Source of the DNA: Cellulomonas sp. Leaf334
Lineage (GTDB): Bacteria; Actinomycetota; Actinomycetes; Actinomycetales; Cellulomonadaceae
Assembly: GCF_001424195.1 (NCBI RefSeq)
Contig: NZ_LMOO01000001.1
Coordinates: 1,842,812-1,906,811 of the forward strand
Reading direction: 5' to 3'
Length of the DNA stretch: 64,000 nucleotides
Within the stretch, counting starts at the first letter, position 1. Every line of letters starts with the position of its first letter. Positions 39,945 to 46,967 of the stretch are shown here, one piece after another. The position numbers and the translations under genes were made by a program. The notes below the pieces were generated by a model. It did no database searches. It was given only the letters and a program-made list of their open reading frames with translations, and was not told the origin of the DNA.

Positions 39945-41057
39945 GTGAACACTCGGAAGCGTCTCACCGCGATGGGGATCGCAGCCCTGCTGACGGCGAC
40001 GGCCGCAGCCGTCGCCGTCCCGTCGCCCGTCCAGGCCGCGAACAGCCTGTCGATGCTCGGCGGTGACGTGTCGAGCCTGCAACGCAGCCTCGACCTCGGC
40101 GTGAAGTACTACGACGCGAACGGGAGCCAGAAGCACCCGCTCGACATCCTCAAGGGCGCCGGCATGAACTACGCGCGGCTGCGCGTGTTCAACAACCCGG
40201 CGTCCGGGTACAACAACCCGAGCAAGGTCCTTGCCTACGCCAAGGAGGTCAAGTCGCGCGGCCTGAAGCTCATGGTCGACCTGCACTACTCCGACACGTG
40301 GGCGGACCCGGGCAACCAGTGGAAGCCGTCGGCGTGGGCGAACCACGGCATCGCGCAGCTGCAGAAGGACGTCTACGACTACACGTACTGGCTCTGCACG
40401 AGCCTGAAGGCGCAGGGCACGACGCCGGACAGCATCCAGATCGGCAACGAGATCAACGTCGGCATGCTCTGGAACGAGGGCAAGGTCTCCAACAGCAACT
40501 TCACCAACCTGAGCCTGCTGCTGAAGTCCGGCTACAACGCGGTCAAGGCGTGCAGCTCCTCCACCCAGGTCATCATCCACACCGCCAACTCCGACAGCGT
40601 CGAGCACCTGACGTGGTTCTACGACGGGATCAAGAACCAGGGCGTGAAGTGGGACCTCACGGGCCTGTCGTACTACTGCTTCTGGCACGGCGGGCTGGAC
40701 GCCCTGTACTCGGCGGTGTCGACGGCCCGCACCCGGTACGGCAAGCCGGTCGTCCTCGTCGAGACGTCCTACCCGTTCACGACGGCGAACGCGGACTCGC
40801 AGGCGAACAGCGCCAACGGCACCTGCGCGGGCTTCGACGCCAGCTGGGCAAGCCAGGCGACGATGTTCCAGTACGTCCAGAACACGGTCCGGAACGCCGG
40901 TGGGATCGGCGTCTTCTACTGGGAGCCCACCTGGACCGCCGTGCAGGGCAACGGCTGGGACCCGTACAACATGAACGGCACCGGGAACGGGTGGGACAAC
41001 CAGGCGATCTTCAGCTGGAGCGGCCGGGTCAACCCCGGCTTCCGCTGGACCCCCTGA
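39945..41057 (+). CDS. Secreted GH53 arabinogalactan endo-beta-1,4-galactanase
   Basis: GTG 39945 is preceded by GGAG (39934-39937, 7 nt). The 370-residue protein has a signal peptide with a likely cut after VQAA (~32). The catalytic (beta/alpha)8 domain carries the GH53 pair: acid/base Glu169 (IQIGNEINVGML) and nucleophile Glu273 (VVLVETSYPF), plus GDVSSLQRSLDLGVKYYDAN and MVDLHYSDTWADPG. No carbohydrate-binding module follows. The enzyme cuts beta-1,4-galactan side chains of pectin outside the cell. The two palindromes upstream suggest sugar-dependent control. Confidence 0.93.
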   Translation: MNTRKRLTAMGIAALLTATAAAVAVPSPVQAANSLSMLGGDVSSLQRSLDLGVKYYDANGSQKHPLDILKGAGMNYARLRVFNNPASGYNNPSKVLAYAKEVKSRGLKLMVDLHYSDTWADPGNQWKPSAWANHGIAQLQKDVYDYTYWLCTSLKAQGTTPDSIQIGNEINVGMLWNEGKVSNSNFTNLSLLLKSGYNAVKACSSSTQVIIHTANSDSVEHLTWFYDGIKNQGVKWDLTGLSYYCFWHGGLDALYSAVSTARTRYGKPVVLVETSYPFTTANADSQANSANGTCAGFDASWASQATMFQYVQNTVRNAGGIGVFYWEPTWTAVQGNGWDPYNMNGTGNGWDNQAIFSWSGRVNPGFRWTP

Positions 41058-41084
41058 CGGCCTCAGGCGGTACGTTTCTCCACC

Positions 41085-41522
41085 ATGAGCGGCCCCCACG
41101 TCCTCCTCACCATCGCGGTCGCGCTCCTCGTCCTGGGCGTCGTGGCCCTGCCGGTCGGCATCGGACTGCTCTCTCGGGCCCGCAGCGTCCGTCGGATCCA
41201 GCTCCCCGCCCGCGTGGTCAGCAAGGTCGGCATCGTGGCCGGCGACGTCATGACCGTCGAGTACCCCGGTCCCGACGGCGCACCCTTGCGCGCCGAGGTC
41301 TTCGCCGCGTTCCGGCAGGGCCTCGGCGCGACGCCGATGTTCCACGGGTACGTGTACGTCAACCCGGACGACCCCACCGACGTGAAGACCCGCCCTCAGG
41401 GGAAGGTCGGTCCCGGGTGGACCGTCACGATCATCGGCATCGTCCTGCTGACGGCAGGGCTCGTCGTGCTGCTGGTCGCGCTCGCCGGCCTGTGGATCCA
41501 GAGCATCCCGGTGGTCGGCTAG
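41085..41522 (+). CDS. DUF3592 membrane protein
   Basis: The 145-residue protein has an N-terminal (VLLTIAVALLVLGVVALPVG) and a C-terminal membrane helix (VTIIGIVLLTAGLVVLLVAL) around an outer domain with MTVEYPGPDGAPLRAEVFAA and GYVYVNPDDPTDV, the DUF3592 pattern. Function is unknown. It is 27 bp after the galactanase gene and 2 bp before the next gene. Confidence 0.8.
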   Translation: MSGPHVLLTIAVALLVLGVVALPVGIGLLSRARSVRRIQLPARVVSKVGIVAGDVMTVEYPGPDGAPLRAEVFAAFRQGLGATPMFHGYVYVNPDDPTDVKTRPQGKVGPGWTVTIIGIVLLTAGLVVLLVALAGLWIQSIPVVG

Positions 41523-41524
41523 CG

Positions 41525-41944
41525 GTGCTGCTCGACAGGTTCGCCGGGGGCTGGTCGGTGGACCGCGCCGTCGTCGACACCCGTGCCGGGGCGGACGGCC
41601 ACCTGAGCGGCACGGCGCGGTTCGAGCCCACCGGCGACGGGTCCCTGGCCTACGTCGAGTCGGGGGTGCTGACGTTCGGCGGGCACGTGAGCCCAGCGGG
41701 TCGACGGCTGCTGCTGCGGGGTGCGGGCGGCCGGTCGGTCGACGTGCTGTTCGGCGACGGCCGCTTCTTCTACCGGTTCGACCTCGTCGACGACCGCTGG
41801 ACCGGCGAGCACCCGTGCGCCGAGGACATCTACACCATGACCGGACGGTTCCTCGACGCCGACAGGTTCGAGGAGATCTGGCACGCCCTCGGCCCGTCGA
41901 AGGACTACCGCCTCACGACGACGTACCGACGGTCCGCGTCCTAG
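41525..41944 (+). CDS. DUF6314 family protein
   Basis: The 139-residue cytoplasmic protein is a lipocalin-like barrel (FAGGWSVDRAVVDTRAGADG, HLSGTARFEPTG, GRFFYRFDLVDDRWTGEHPC, CAEDIYTMTGRFLDADRFEE) that matches DUF6314. I use GTG 41525 (MLLDRFAGGW). Function is unknown, possibly small-ligand binding. Its stop abuts the convergent arr stop with no gap. Confidence 0.82.
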   Translation: MLLDRFAGGWSVDRAVVDTRAGADGHLSGTARFEPTGDGSLAYVESGVLTFGGHVSPAGRRLLLRGAGGRSVDVLFGDGRFFYRFDLVDDRWTGEHPCAEDIYTMTGRFLDADRFEEIWHALGPSKDYRLTTTYRRSAS

Positions 41945-42373
41945 TCAGTCGTCGATCTCCGCGGTGCCCGACCGCTCGAGCTCGTCCAGGTGGTCGAGCA
42001 TCGCCCGGACCTGCTCGGGCGGGTGCCCGACCCAGTCCTCGACCTCCCCGACGACCCGGACCGGCTCGCGGGTGCGGTAGGACCGCGTCGGGTTCCCGGG
42101 GAACCGCTTGTCGGTGACGTTCGGGTCGTCCTCCAGGGCGCCCGTGGGCTCCACGACGTAGATGCGACCACGCCCGGGACCGTGGGCCAGCTCCGCACCC
42201 CACGTCGCCGCGTCGAGCGTCGCGGTCACGTAGACGTGGCCGGCCGTCCTGCCGCCGCCGAAGTTCGAGCGCCGGCCCGGCTCGAGGACGTCGCCGACCC
42301 GGAGGTCTGCCTTGGTGCCGTGGAACAGCGCCCCCGACTCGTGGACCTCGAAGGGTGTCGGACCGGTGGTCAT
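41945..42373 (-). CDS. arr: NAD+-rifamycin ADP-ribosyltransferase (Arr)
   Basis: The 142-residue protein carries the Arr signature throughout: ALFHGTKADLRVGDVLEPG, RSNFGGGRTAGHVYVTATLD, GRGRIYVVEPTGALEDDPNV, DKRFPGNPTRSYRTREPVRV. These cover the NAD-binding His/Tyr/Asp residues of the family, and the length is typical (about 140). It transfers ADP-ribose to the C23 hydroxyl of rifamycins and inactivates them. GGAGG lies upstream of ATG 42373. The paired AGCCGGCT sites (42389-42415) lie in its promoter. Confidence 0.93.
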   Translation of the reverse strand: MTTGPTPFEVHESGALFHGTKADLRVGDVLEPGRRSNFGGGRTAGHVYVTATLDAATWGAELAHGPGRGRIYVVEPTGALEDDPNVTDKRFPGNPTRSYRTREPVRVVGEVEDWVGHPPEQVRAMLDHLDELERSGTAEIDD

Positions 42374-42388
42374 GTGCGTCCTCCTGTC

Positions 42389-42415
42389 AGCCGGCTAGGT
42401 GCGCCACAGCCGGCT
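42389..42415. promoter_or_regulatory. Two AGCCGGCT palindromes upstream of arr
   Basis: Self-complementary AGCCGGCT occurs at 42389-42396 and 42408-42415, 19 bp apart (nearly two helical turns), between the arr start and its likely promoter. They could bind a regulator; no known element matches. Confidence 0.4.
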
Positions 42416-42474
42416 CGATCACCACGGACACCCTAGGTCTCCCACCCGGGGCTCGTCCGTGCCGCACCGTTGTG

Positions 42475-42496
42475 AGTACAGCATTCCGTGTACTGT
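42475..42496 (+). promoter_or_regulatory. ArsR-type operator and -10 of the metal-sensor operon
   Basis: AGTACA-n8-TGTACT (42475-42494) is a perfect dyad. TACTGT (42491-42496) ends 7 nt before ATG 42504, so the mRNA is likely leaderless. TTGTGA (42470-42475) could be a -35 with a short spacer. The placement fits repression by the ArsR protein encoded next. Confidence 0.65.
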
Positions 42497-42503
42497 CACC
42501 TGC

Positions 42504-42833
42504 ATGGCGACCGCGACGCTCACGCACACCTCCGCGCTCGCCCGGCTGGGGTACGCCCTGTCGGACGAGACGCGCACGAAGATCCTCCTGGCGCTGCGCG
42601 AGGCACCGGCCTACCCGTCGGACCTGGCCGACGCGCTGGAGGTGTCCCGGCAGGTGATGTCGAACCAGCTCGCGTGCCTGCGCGGGTGCGGGCTCGTCGA
42701 GTCCGTCCCGGACGGCCGCCGCACCTGGTACCGGCTGGCCGACCCGCAGCTGTCGTCGGCGCTCGCGGACCTGCTGCAGCTGGTGCTCGTGGTGGACCCG
42801 ACGTGCTGCGGTCCGGACTGCGCCTGCGCATGA
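42504..42833 (+). CDS. CmtR-like ArsR/SmtB metal sensor
   Basis: The 109-residue protein is an ArsR winged helix (LSDETRTKILLALREAPAYP, DLADALEVSRQVMSNQLACL). Metal ligands like those of the Cd/Pb sensor CmtR are visible: Cys58 and Cys62 in the recognition-helix region (ACLRGCGLV) and a Cys-rich tail (CCGPDCACA; Cys101, 102, 106, 108), CmtR using Cys57, Cys61 and Cys102. It is coupled (ATGA) to a cation transporter. Metal binding should release it from the dyad at 42475-42494. Confidence 0.92.
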   Translation: MATATLTHTSALARLGYALSDETRTKILLALREAPAYPSDLADALEVSRQVMSNQLACLRGCGLVESVPDGRRTWYRLADPQLSSALADLLQLVLVVDPTCCGPDCACA

Positions 42834-43492
42834 CCAGCCTCGCGACCGGCCGTCGCGCCCTGCTCGAACGGCGCATCCGGTGGATCGTCGCGGCGACCAT
42901 CGCCTACAACGTCGTCGAGGCCGGCGTGGCGCTGGCCGCCGGGCGGATCGCGTCGTCGTCGGCCCTGGTCGGGTTCGGGCTCGACTCGGTCGTCGAGGTG
43001 CTGTCCGCCGCCGCGGTCGCCTGGCAGTTCTCCGCCCCGGACCCGCACACCCGGGAGCGCGCCGCGATACGGACCATCGCGCTGTCGTTCTTCGGCCTGG
43101 CCGCGTTCGTCACCGTCGACGCCGTGCGGACCGTGGTGGCCGCGGCCGAGCCCGAGCACTCGACGGTGGGCATCGTCCTGGCCGTGGTCAGCCTGGCGGT
43201 CATGCCGATCCTGTCCTGGGTCGAGCGACGCACCGGCCGCGAGCTCGGGTCGGCCTCCGCGGTCGCCGACTCCCGGCAGACCCTGATCTGCACCTACCTG
43301 TCGGCCGTGCTGCTCGTGGGCCTCGTGCTGAACAGCGCGCTCGGGTGGTGGTGGGCCGACCCGGTCGCCGCCGTGGTGATCGCCGGGTTCGCCGTCCGGG
43401 AGGGCATCGAGGCGTGGAAGGGCGAGGCGTGCTGCACGCCCGTCTCCCGGCTGGTCGGCGACGAGCCGCACTGCACGGACGGCTGCTGCTGA
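42830..43492 (+). CDS. Cation-efflux (CDF-like) transporter
   Basis: The 220-residue protein has about six membrane helices, including IAYNVVEAGVALAAGRIASS and SSALVGFGLDSVVEVLSAAA (the N-x-x-E...D-S-x-x-E metal site of CDF proteins) and a second site near AVADSRQTLICTYLSA. The C-terminal tail is Cys-rich (GEACCTPVSRLVGDEPHCTD, GCC) instead of the usual cytoplasmic domain. With the CmtR-like sensor it probably exports Cd, Pb or Zn. Confidence 0.85.
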   Translation: MTSLATGRRALLERRIRWIVAATIAYNVVEAGVALAAGRIASSSALVGFGLDSVVEVLSAAAVAWQFSAPDPHTRERAAIRTIALSFFGLAAFVTVDAVRTVVAAAEPEHSTVGIVLAVVSLAVMPILSWVERRTGRELGSASAVADSRQTLICTYLSAVLLVGLVLNSALGWWWADPVAAVVIAGFAVREGIEAWKGEACCTPVSRLVGDEPHCTDGCC

Positions 43493-43499
43493 CGCGCAG

Positions 43500-44024
43500 T
43501 CATTGCGCCGGCACGCACCCGCCGTCGGCGATCATCCCGTCGGTCTCCACCTCGGCGTGCTCCGGGTCCAGCGTCCCGACGAGGCACAGCCCGCCGACGG
43601 AGATGATCACGCCGATCGACGACGGCGCCGCGGGGTCACCGGCCGCCTCCACCCAGGGCACGTCGGGGTCGAACCCGGCGGCCTCGAGGGCGTCCTGCAC
43701 GGCGTCGACGGACAGCGGGCCGCCGACCAGGGAGGCCAGGGCGTCCTGCGCGGCCACGCGCTGCGGCTCGACCTCGGCCCGGCTGTCGTCGTCCGGCTCG
43801 AACCGCTGCCGGTACGCGTCGTTCTGCGCCATCGCCGCCTCGCCGTCGTACGGCACGCAGTCGGCCGGCATCTCCTGGCCCTCGACGATCGGGCACGCCG
43901 CGGTCGGCGTCACGGACGCCGACGGGTCCTCGGCAGCTGTGCCACCGGAGCGCCCGGCACAGCCCGAGGCGAGGAGGACGACGGCGACGATCGTGACCAG
44001 CGCGGAGCGCGTGCGGATGAGCAT
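43500..44024 (-). CDS. Lipoprotein of unknown function
   Basis: I start at ATG 44024, giving 174 residues with a lipoprotein signal (LVTIVAVVLLASGC, Cys ~20). An earlier in-frame start at 44114 would place 30 non-signal residues in front. The outer domain has two Cys pairs (ACPIVEGQEMPADC, and GGLCLVGTLD with DGGCVPAQ). Its DUF is not recognised. Convergent with the CDF gene, 7 bp away. Confidence 0.75.
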   Translation of the reverse strand: MLIRTRSALVTIVAVVLLASGCAGRSGGTAAEDPSASVTPTAACPIVEGQEMPADCVPYDGEAAMAQNDAYRQRFEPDDDSRAEVEPQRVAAQDALASLVGGPLSVDAVQDALEAAGFDPDVPWVEAAGDPAAPSSIGVIISVGGLCLVGTLDPEHAEVETDGMIADGGCVPAQ

Positions 44025-44166
44025 GCCCGCCAGGCTCGCACCGGCCCACGCCGACTGTCGTGCGGTCGGCTCGATCGTCACCGGACCGAGACCGGCCCGT
44101 TTCCCGACGGTCACCTGGGCGGGGCGCTCACCGGCACGGGCACACCCCCGAATCTCGTCGCGACGG

Positions 44167-45228
44167 TCAGGGCCGGTGCAGCGTGAAGACCTCGTACTCG
44201 TCGCGGACGGGGCGGCTCGCGACGAGCTGGTGCCCGCCGCCGTGGTACGCCGACACGTAGTGCCCGTTGAAGGCCCGCAGGGCGATCCGGTCGGTCATGA
44301 CCTCCTCGACGCGGAAGACCTCCCACTCGCCGATCTGCGCGCGCCCGGCGAAGATCTCGCGCCCGCCGCCGGCCTCCGCGGAGAGGAAGTCGCCGTTCGG
44401 CGCGAGCAGCGCGACGCGGTCGCCGCCGAGCCGGACCAGCCCGAACGTCTCCCAGTCGCTCGGGCTCGGACGGTTCGCGACGAGCATCTGCCTGCCGCCG
44501 CCCTCGGCGACCACGAACTCGCCGTAGTGCACCTGGAGGTTCAGCACGTCGTCGACCGCGGGGAGCCGACGGGCACGCCACTGCAGGGTCAGGCGGTACG
44601 CGCGACCACCCAGACCTGCCACCACGACCTCGTGACCGGCGACGTGGGAGCTGGGCGAGCCCGGGACCAGGAACGACGTCTGGACGGGGGCGAAGTCCTC
44701 GTTCGGGATGCCCCGCACGGTGTCGTCGACGCCGGGGACGCTCCAGCCGAACATCCCGCCGTCCTGGTCCTCCTTGGCCCTCTGACCGACGACCGCGCCC
44801 ATCGCGTCGGCAAGCGTCGGGGCGAGCGCCTTGATGACGTCCTGCGCGGCGGCGTCCCGGGTGGTCCCCGACCAGTCCTCCGCGGCGAGCAGGAGCGTCG
44901 CGTGCGCCGCCGACGGTCCCGCGGTGCCGTCCGGGACGAAGAACCGGTGCAGCTCGCGGTCGAGCAGCGCGGGGTGCCGGTCGACCGCGCTCGTGCCCAG
45001 GTTCTGCGGCACGAGCGTGCGGACCTCCGCGGCACCGTCCGCGCCGACCTGCGTGGTCAGGGCTCCCGTCAGGCGCAGCGAGTCGTGCCCGAGGCCGTCC
45101 GGGGCGAACGGCCAGGCGCCGCGGAACGCCGTCGGGTCCTCGCACAGCACGCCCGTGACGTGCAGCGACACCACGGTGCCGCCGGCGTAGTCGACGATCG
45201 GCTGGCGGCAGATGGGCATGACGGTCAT
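44167..45228 (-). CDS. Fascin-repeat (beta-trefoil) protein at the edge of the biosynthetic cluster
   Basis: The 353-residue protein has an N-terminal domain (~1-225) of unknown type, with HATLLLAAEDWSGTTRDAAA and DVIKALAPTLADAMGAVVGQ. The C-terminal part has three fascin-like repeats (~231-262, 263-305, 306-353): GEFVVAEGGGRQMLVANRPS, GDFLSAEAGGGREIFAGRAQ, GHYVSAYHGGGHQLVASRPV. Such trefoils bind sugars or act as scaffolds. There is no signal peptide. It is coupled (ATGA) to the quinone oxidoreductase gene. Confidence 0.75.
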   Translation of the reverse strand: MTVMPICRQPIVDYAGGTVVSLHVTGVLCEDPTAFRGAWPFAPDGLGHDSLRLTGALTTQVGADGAAEVRTLVPQNLGTSAVDRHPALLDRELHRFFVPDGTAGPSAAHATLLLAAEDWSGTTRDAAAQDVIKALAPTLADAMGAVVGQRAKEDQDGGMFGWSVPGVDDTVRGIPNEDFAPVQTSFLVPGSPSSHVAGHEVVVAGLGGRAYRLTLQWRARRLPAVDDVLNLQVHYGEFVVAEGGGRQMLVANRPSPSDWETFGLVRLGGDRVALLAPNGDFLSAEAGGGREIFAGRAQIGEWEVFRVEEVMTDRIALRAFNGHYVSAYHGGGHQLVASRPVRDEYEVFTLHRP

Positions 45229-46223
45229 GGGGTTCCCTTTCCTCGAGGAGACGTGCTCGGAGCGGTCAGCGCGACGACGACCTTGCCGCGGACCTCGCCC
45301 GCTTCGAGCCGGCGGTGCGCGTCGGCGACGCCGTCGAGCGGCACGACCGTGACGCGTCGCGGACGCAGCCCGGTGCGCGCCACGGCGTCGGCGACGTGCC
45401 GCGCCGCGACGGCGAGCTCCTCGGCCGACGCGCGGGAGATCGTGAAGCCGGTGACGGTCGCACCGGACAGGTAGAGGCGGCCGACGGGCAGGCGGGCGCT
45501 CGCGGCCATGCCGGCGAGCAGGACGACGCGGCCGTCGGGACGCAGGACGTCGAGGTACGACTCGAGGTCGTTGTGGCCCGCGGCGTCGACGACGAGGTCG
45601 ACCGGACCGCCGAGCACGGCGACGTCAAGGGGGGAGCCGGTCGCGAGCGGCGTGGCCCCGGCGGCACGCAGGTCGTCGTGGTCCTGCGGTCGGGCCGTCG
45701 TCAGCACGGTCGCGCCAGCGGCGCCGGCGAGGTGCACCGCCGACCACCCGACGTTCCCGCCGCCGCCGACGACGAGCACGCGCTGCCCCGCGCGCAGGTG
45801 CCCGCGGTCGGCCAGGGCGAGCCAGGCGGTGACGGCCGGATGGGCCAGCGCGGCCAGGTCGCACGGCTCGACGCCGACCGGCACCGCGTACAGCCGGGCG
45901 CGGGGGACGCAGACGTACTCCGCGAGCGCTCCGTCGCGACCGTCATGGCCGAGGCTGTTGGTCCACACCTCGTCCCCGTCGGCGAACGCGTCCCGTGCGG
46001 CGGCACCCGCCCCGACGACCGTCCCGACGGCGTCGCGGCCGACGACGAACGGGAACGCGAGCGGGGTCGACCAGGAGCCGCTGCGGACGAACGTGTCGAC
46101 GTGGTTGACGGACCCGTAGCGGACCCGGACGAGGACGTCGTCGGGGCCGGGCACGGGCACGGGGACGTCGAGCACCCGGATGCTCTCCGGGGGCCCGGGT
46201 CGGTCGATGGTTGCGGCTCTCAC
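45225..46223 (-). CDS. Zinc-independent quinone oxidoreductase (MDR family)
   Basis: The 332-residue protein starts at GTG 46223. It has the GroES-like N-terminal domain (DDVLVRVRYGSVNHVDTFVR, VGRDAVGTVVGAG) and the Rossmann domain with VLVVGGGGNVGWSAVHLAGA. The Cys/His ligands of zinc alcohol dehydrogenases are absent, which fits the QOR subgroup that reduces quinones or enones with NADPH. It is divergent from the SRPBCC gene and shares the TGTCAGGTC region with it. Confidence 0.87.
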   Translation of the reverse strand: MRAATIDRPGPPESIRVLDVPVPVPGPDDVLVRVRYGSVNHVDTFVRSGSWSTPLAFPFVVGRDAVGTVVGAGAAARDAFADGDEVWTNSLGHDGRDGALAEYVCVPRARLYAVPVGVEPCDLAALAHPAVTAWLALADRGHLRAGQRVLVVGGGGNVGWSAVHLAGAAGATVLTTARPQDHDDLRAAGATPLATGSPLDVAVLGGPVDLVVDAAGHNDLESYLDVLRPDGRVVLLAGMAASARLPVGRLYLSGATVTGFTISRASAEELAVAARHVADAVARTGLRPRRVTVVPLDGVADAHRRLEAGEVRGKVVVALTAPSTSPRGKGTP

Positions 46224-46298
46224 CGGCGGGAGCCTGCCAACCGGGCACGCCGGTCCGGCTCCGACCGGTCCGCGGGTGTCACGTCGCACCGGTCGACG

Positions 46299-46343
46299 TG
46301 TCAGGTCGGGACGCGAACCTGTCAGGTCGGGGTGGACCTGACA
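46299..46343. promoter_or_regulatory. Triple TGTCAGGTC operator between divergent cluster genes
   Basis: TGTCAGGTC occurs at 46299-46307 and 46320-46328 (21 bp apart, same orientation), and its inverse GACCTGACA at 46335-46343. The second copy sits in the palindrome ACCTG-t-CAGGT (46317-46327). The set lies between the oxidoreductase start (46223) and the SRPBCC start (46398), so one regulator could govern both directions. The 46224-46397 gap holds no gene. Confidence 0.65.
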
Positions 46344-46397
46344 CGCGGGGCGGCTCGACCTTGTCCCACGTGCCCGTTCTGCCCACGATCGTCCGCC

Positions 46398-46967
46398 ATG
46401 ACCATCATCGACAGCAGCCCCCTGTTCGCCGTCTCGGAATCGATCGAGGTCGACGCGTCGCCCGCGGAGGTGTTCGCGACCGTCTCCGACCTCGGCCGCA
46501 GCGGCGACTGGAGCCCCGAGTGCCGCGGCGGCACCTGGACGGGCGAGCCCGGCGCGGTCGGCTCCGTCTTCCGCGGCGAGAACTACCGCGCCGAGGACGT
46601 CGTCGGCTGGGCGCCGCTCGTGCGGGGGACGTGGTTCACCGAGGCGGAGGTCGTCGAGGCCGACGCCCCGGCGACGTTCCGCTGGGCCATGCGCACGCAC
46701 ACCGGTGCGACGCAGAGCAGCGTGTGGGGCTTCGTCGTCGAGGAGACCGTCGACGGCTGCCGGCTGACGCACGACTTCGTGATGCGCGAGGCGACCGAGG
46801 GGATCCACAAGATCGTCGCCGGGCTCGACGAGGCGGACCGCGAGCGCTTCGTCGAGGAGTGGGGTGCGAAGCTCGTCGACGACGTGCGCCGGACGCTGGC
46901 CCGGATCAAGGACGTCGTCGAGGCCGGCGTCGTCCGCGTCGACGTGGTCGCCGGGGCGGCGTCGTGA
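46398..46967 (+). CDS. SRPBCC-fold protein (polyketide cyclase/START-like)
   Basis: The 189-residue protein has the SRPBCC opening (SESIEVDASPAEVFATVSDL), a hydrophobic cavity strand set (WTGEPGAVGSVFRGENYRAE, TFRWAMRTHTGATQSSVWGF) and the long C-terminal helix (VEEWGAKLVDDVRRTLARIK). Family members bind aromatic or lipid ligands and some cyclise or dehydrate polyketide-type products. Here it is the first gene of the biosynthetic operon and overlaps the adenylate-forming enzyme gene by 4 bp. Confidence 0.85.
   Translation: MTIIDSSPLFAVSESIEVDASPAEVFATVSDLGRSGDWSPECRGGTWTGEPGAVGSVFRGENYRAEDVVGWAPLVRGTWFTEAEVVEADAPATFRWAMRTHTGATQSSVWGFVVEETVDGCRLTHDFVMREATEGIHKIVAGLDEADRERFVEEWGAKLVDDVRRTLARIKDVVEAGVVRVDVVAGAAS

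Noticed and set aside
42374-42503. Rifamycin-associated element upstream of arr
   Set aside because: The AGCCGGCT pair does not match the element as I know it; no 19-bp conserved inverted repeat is seen.
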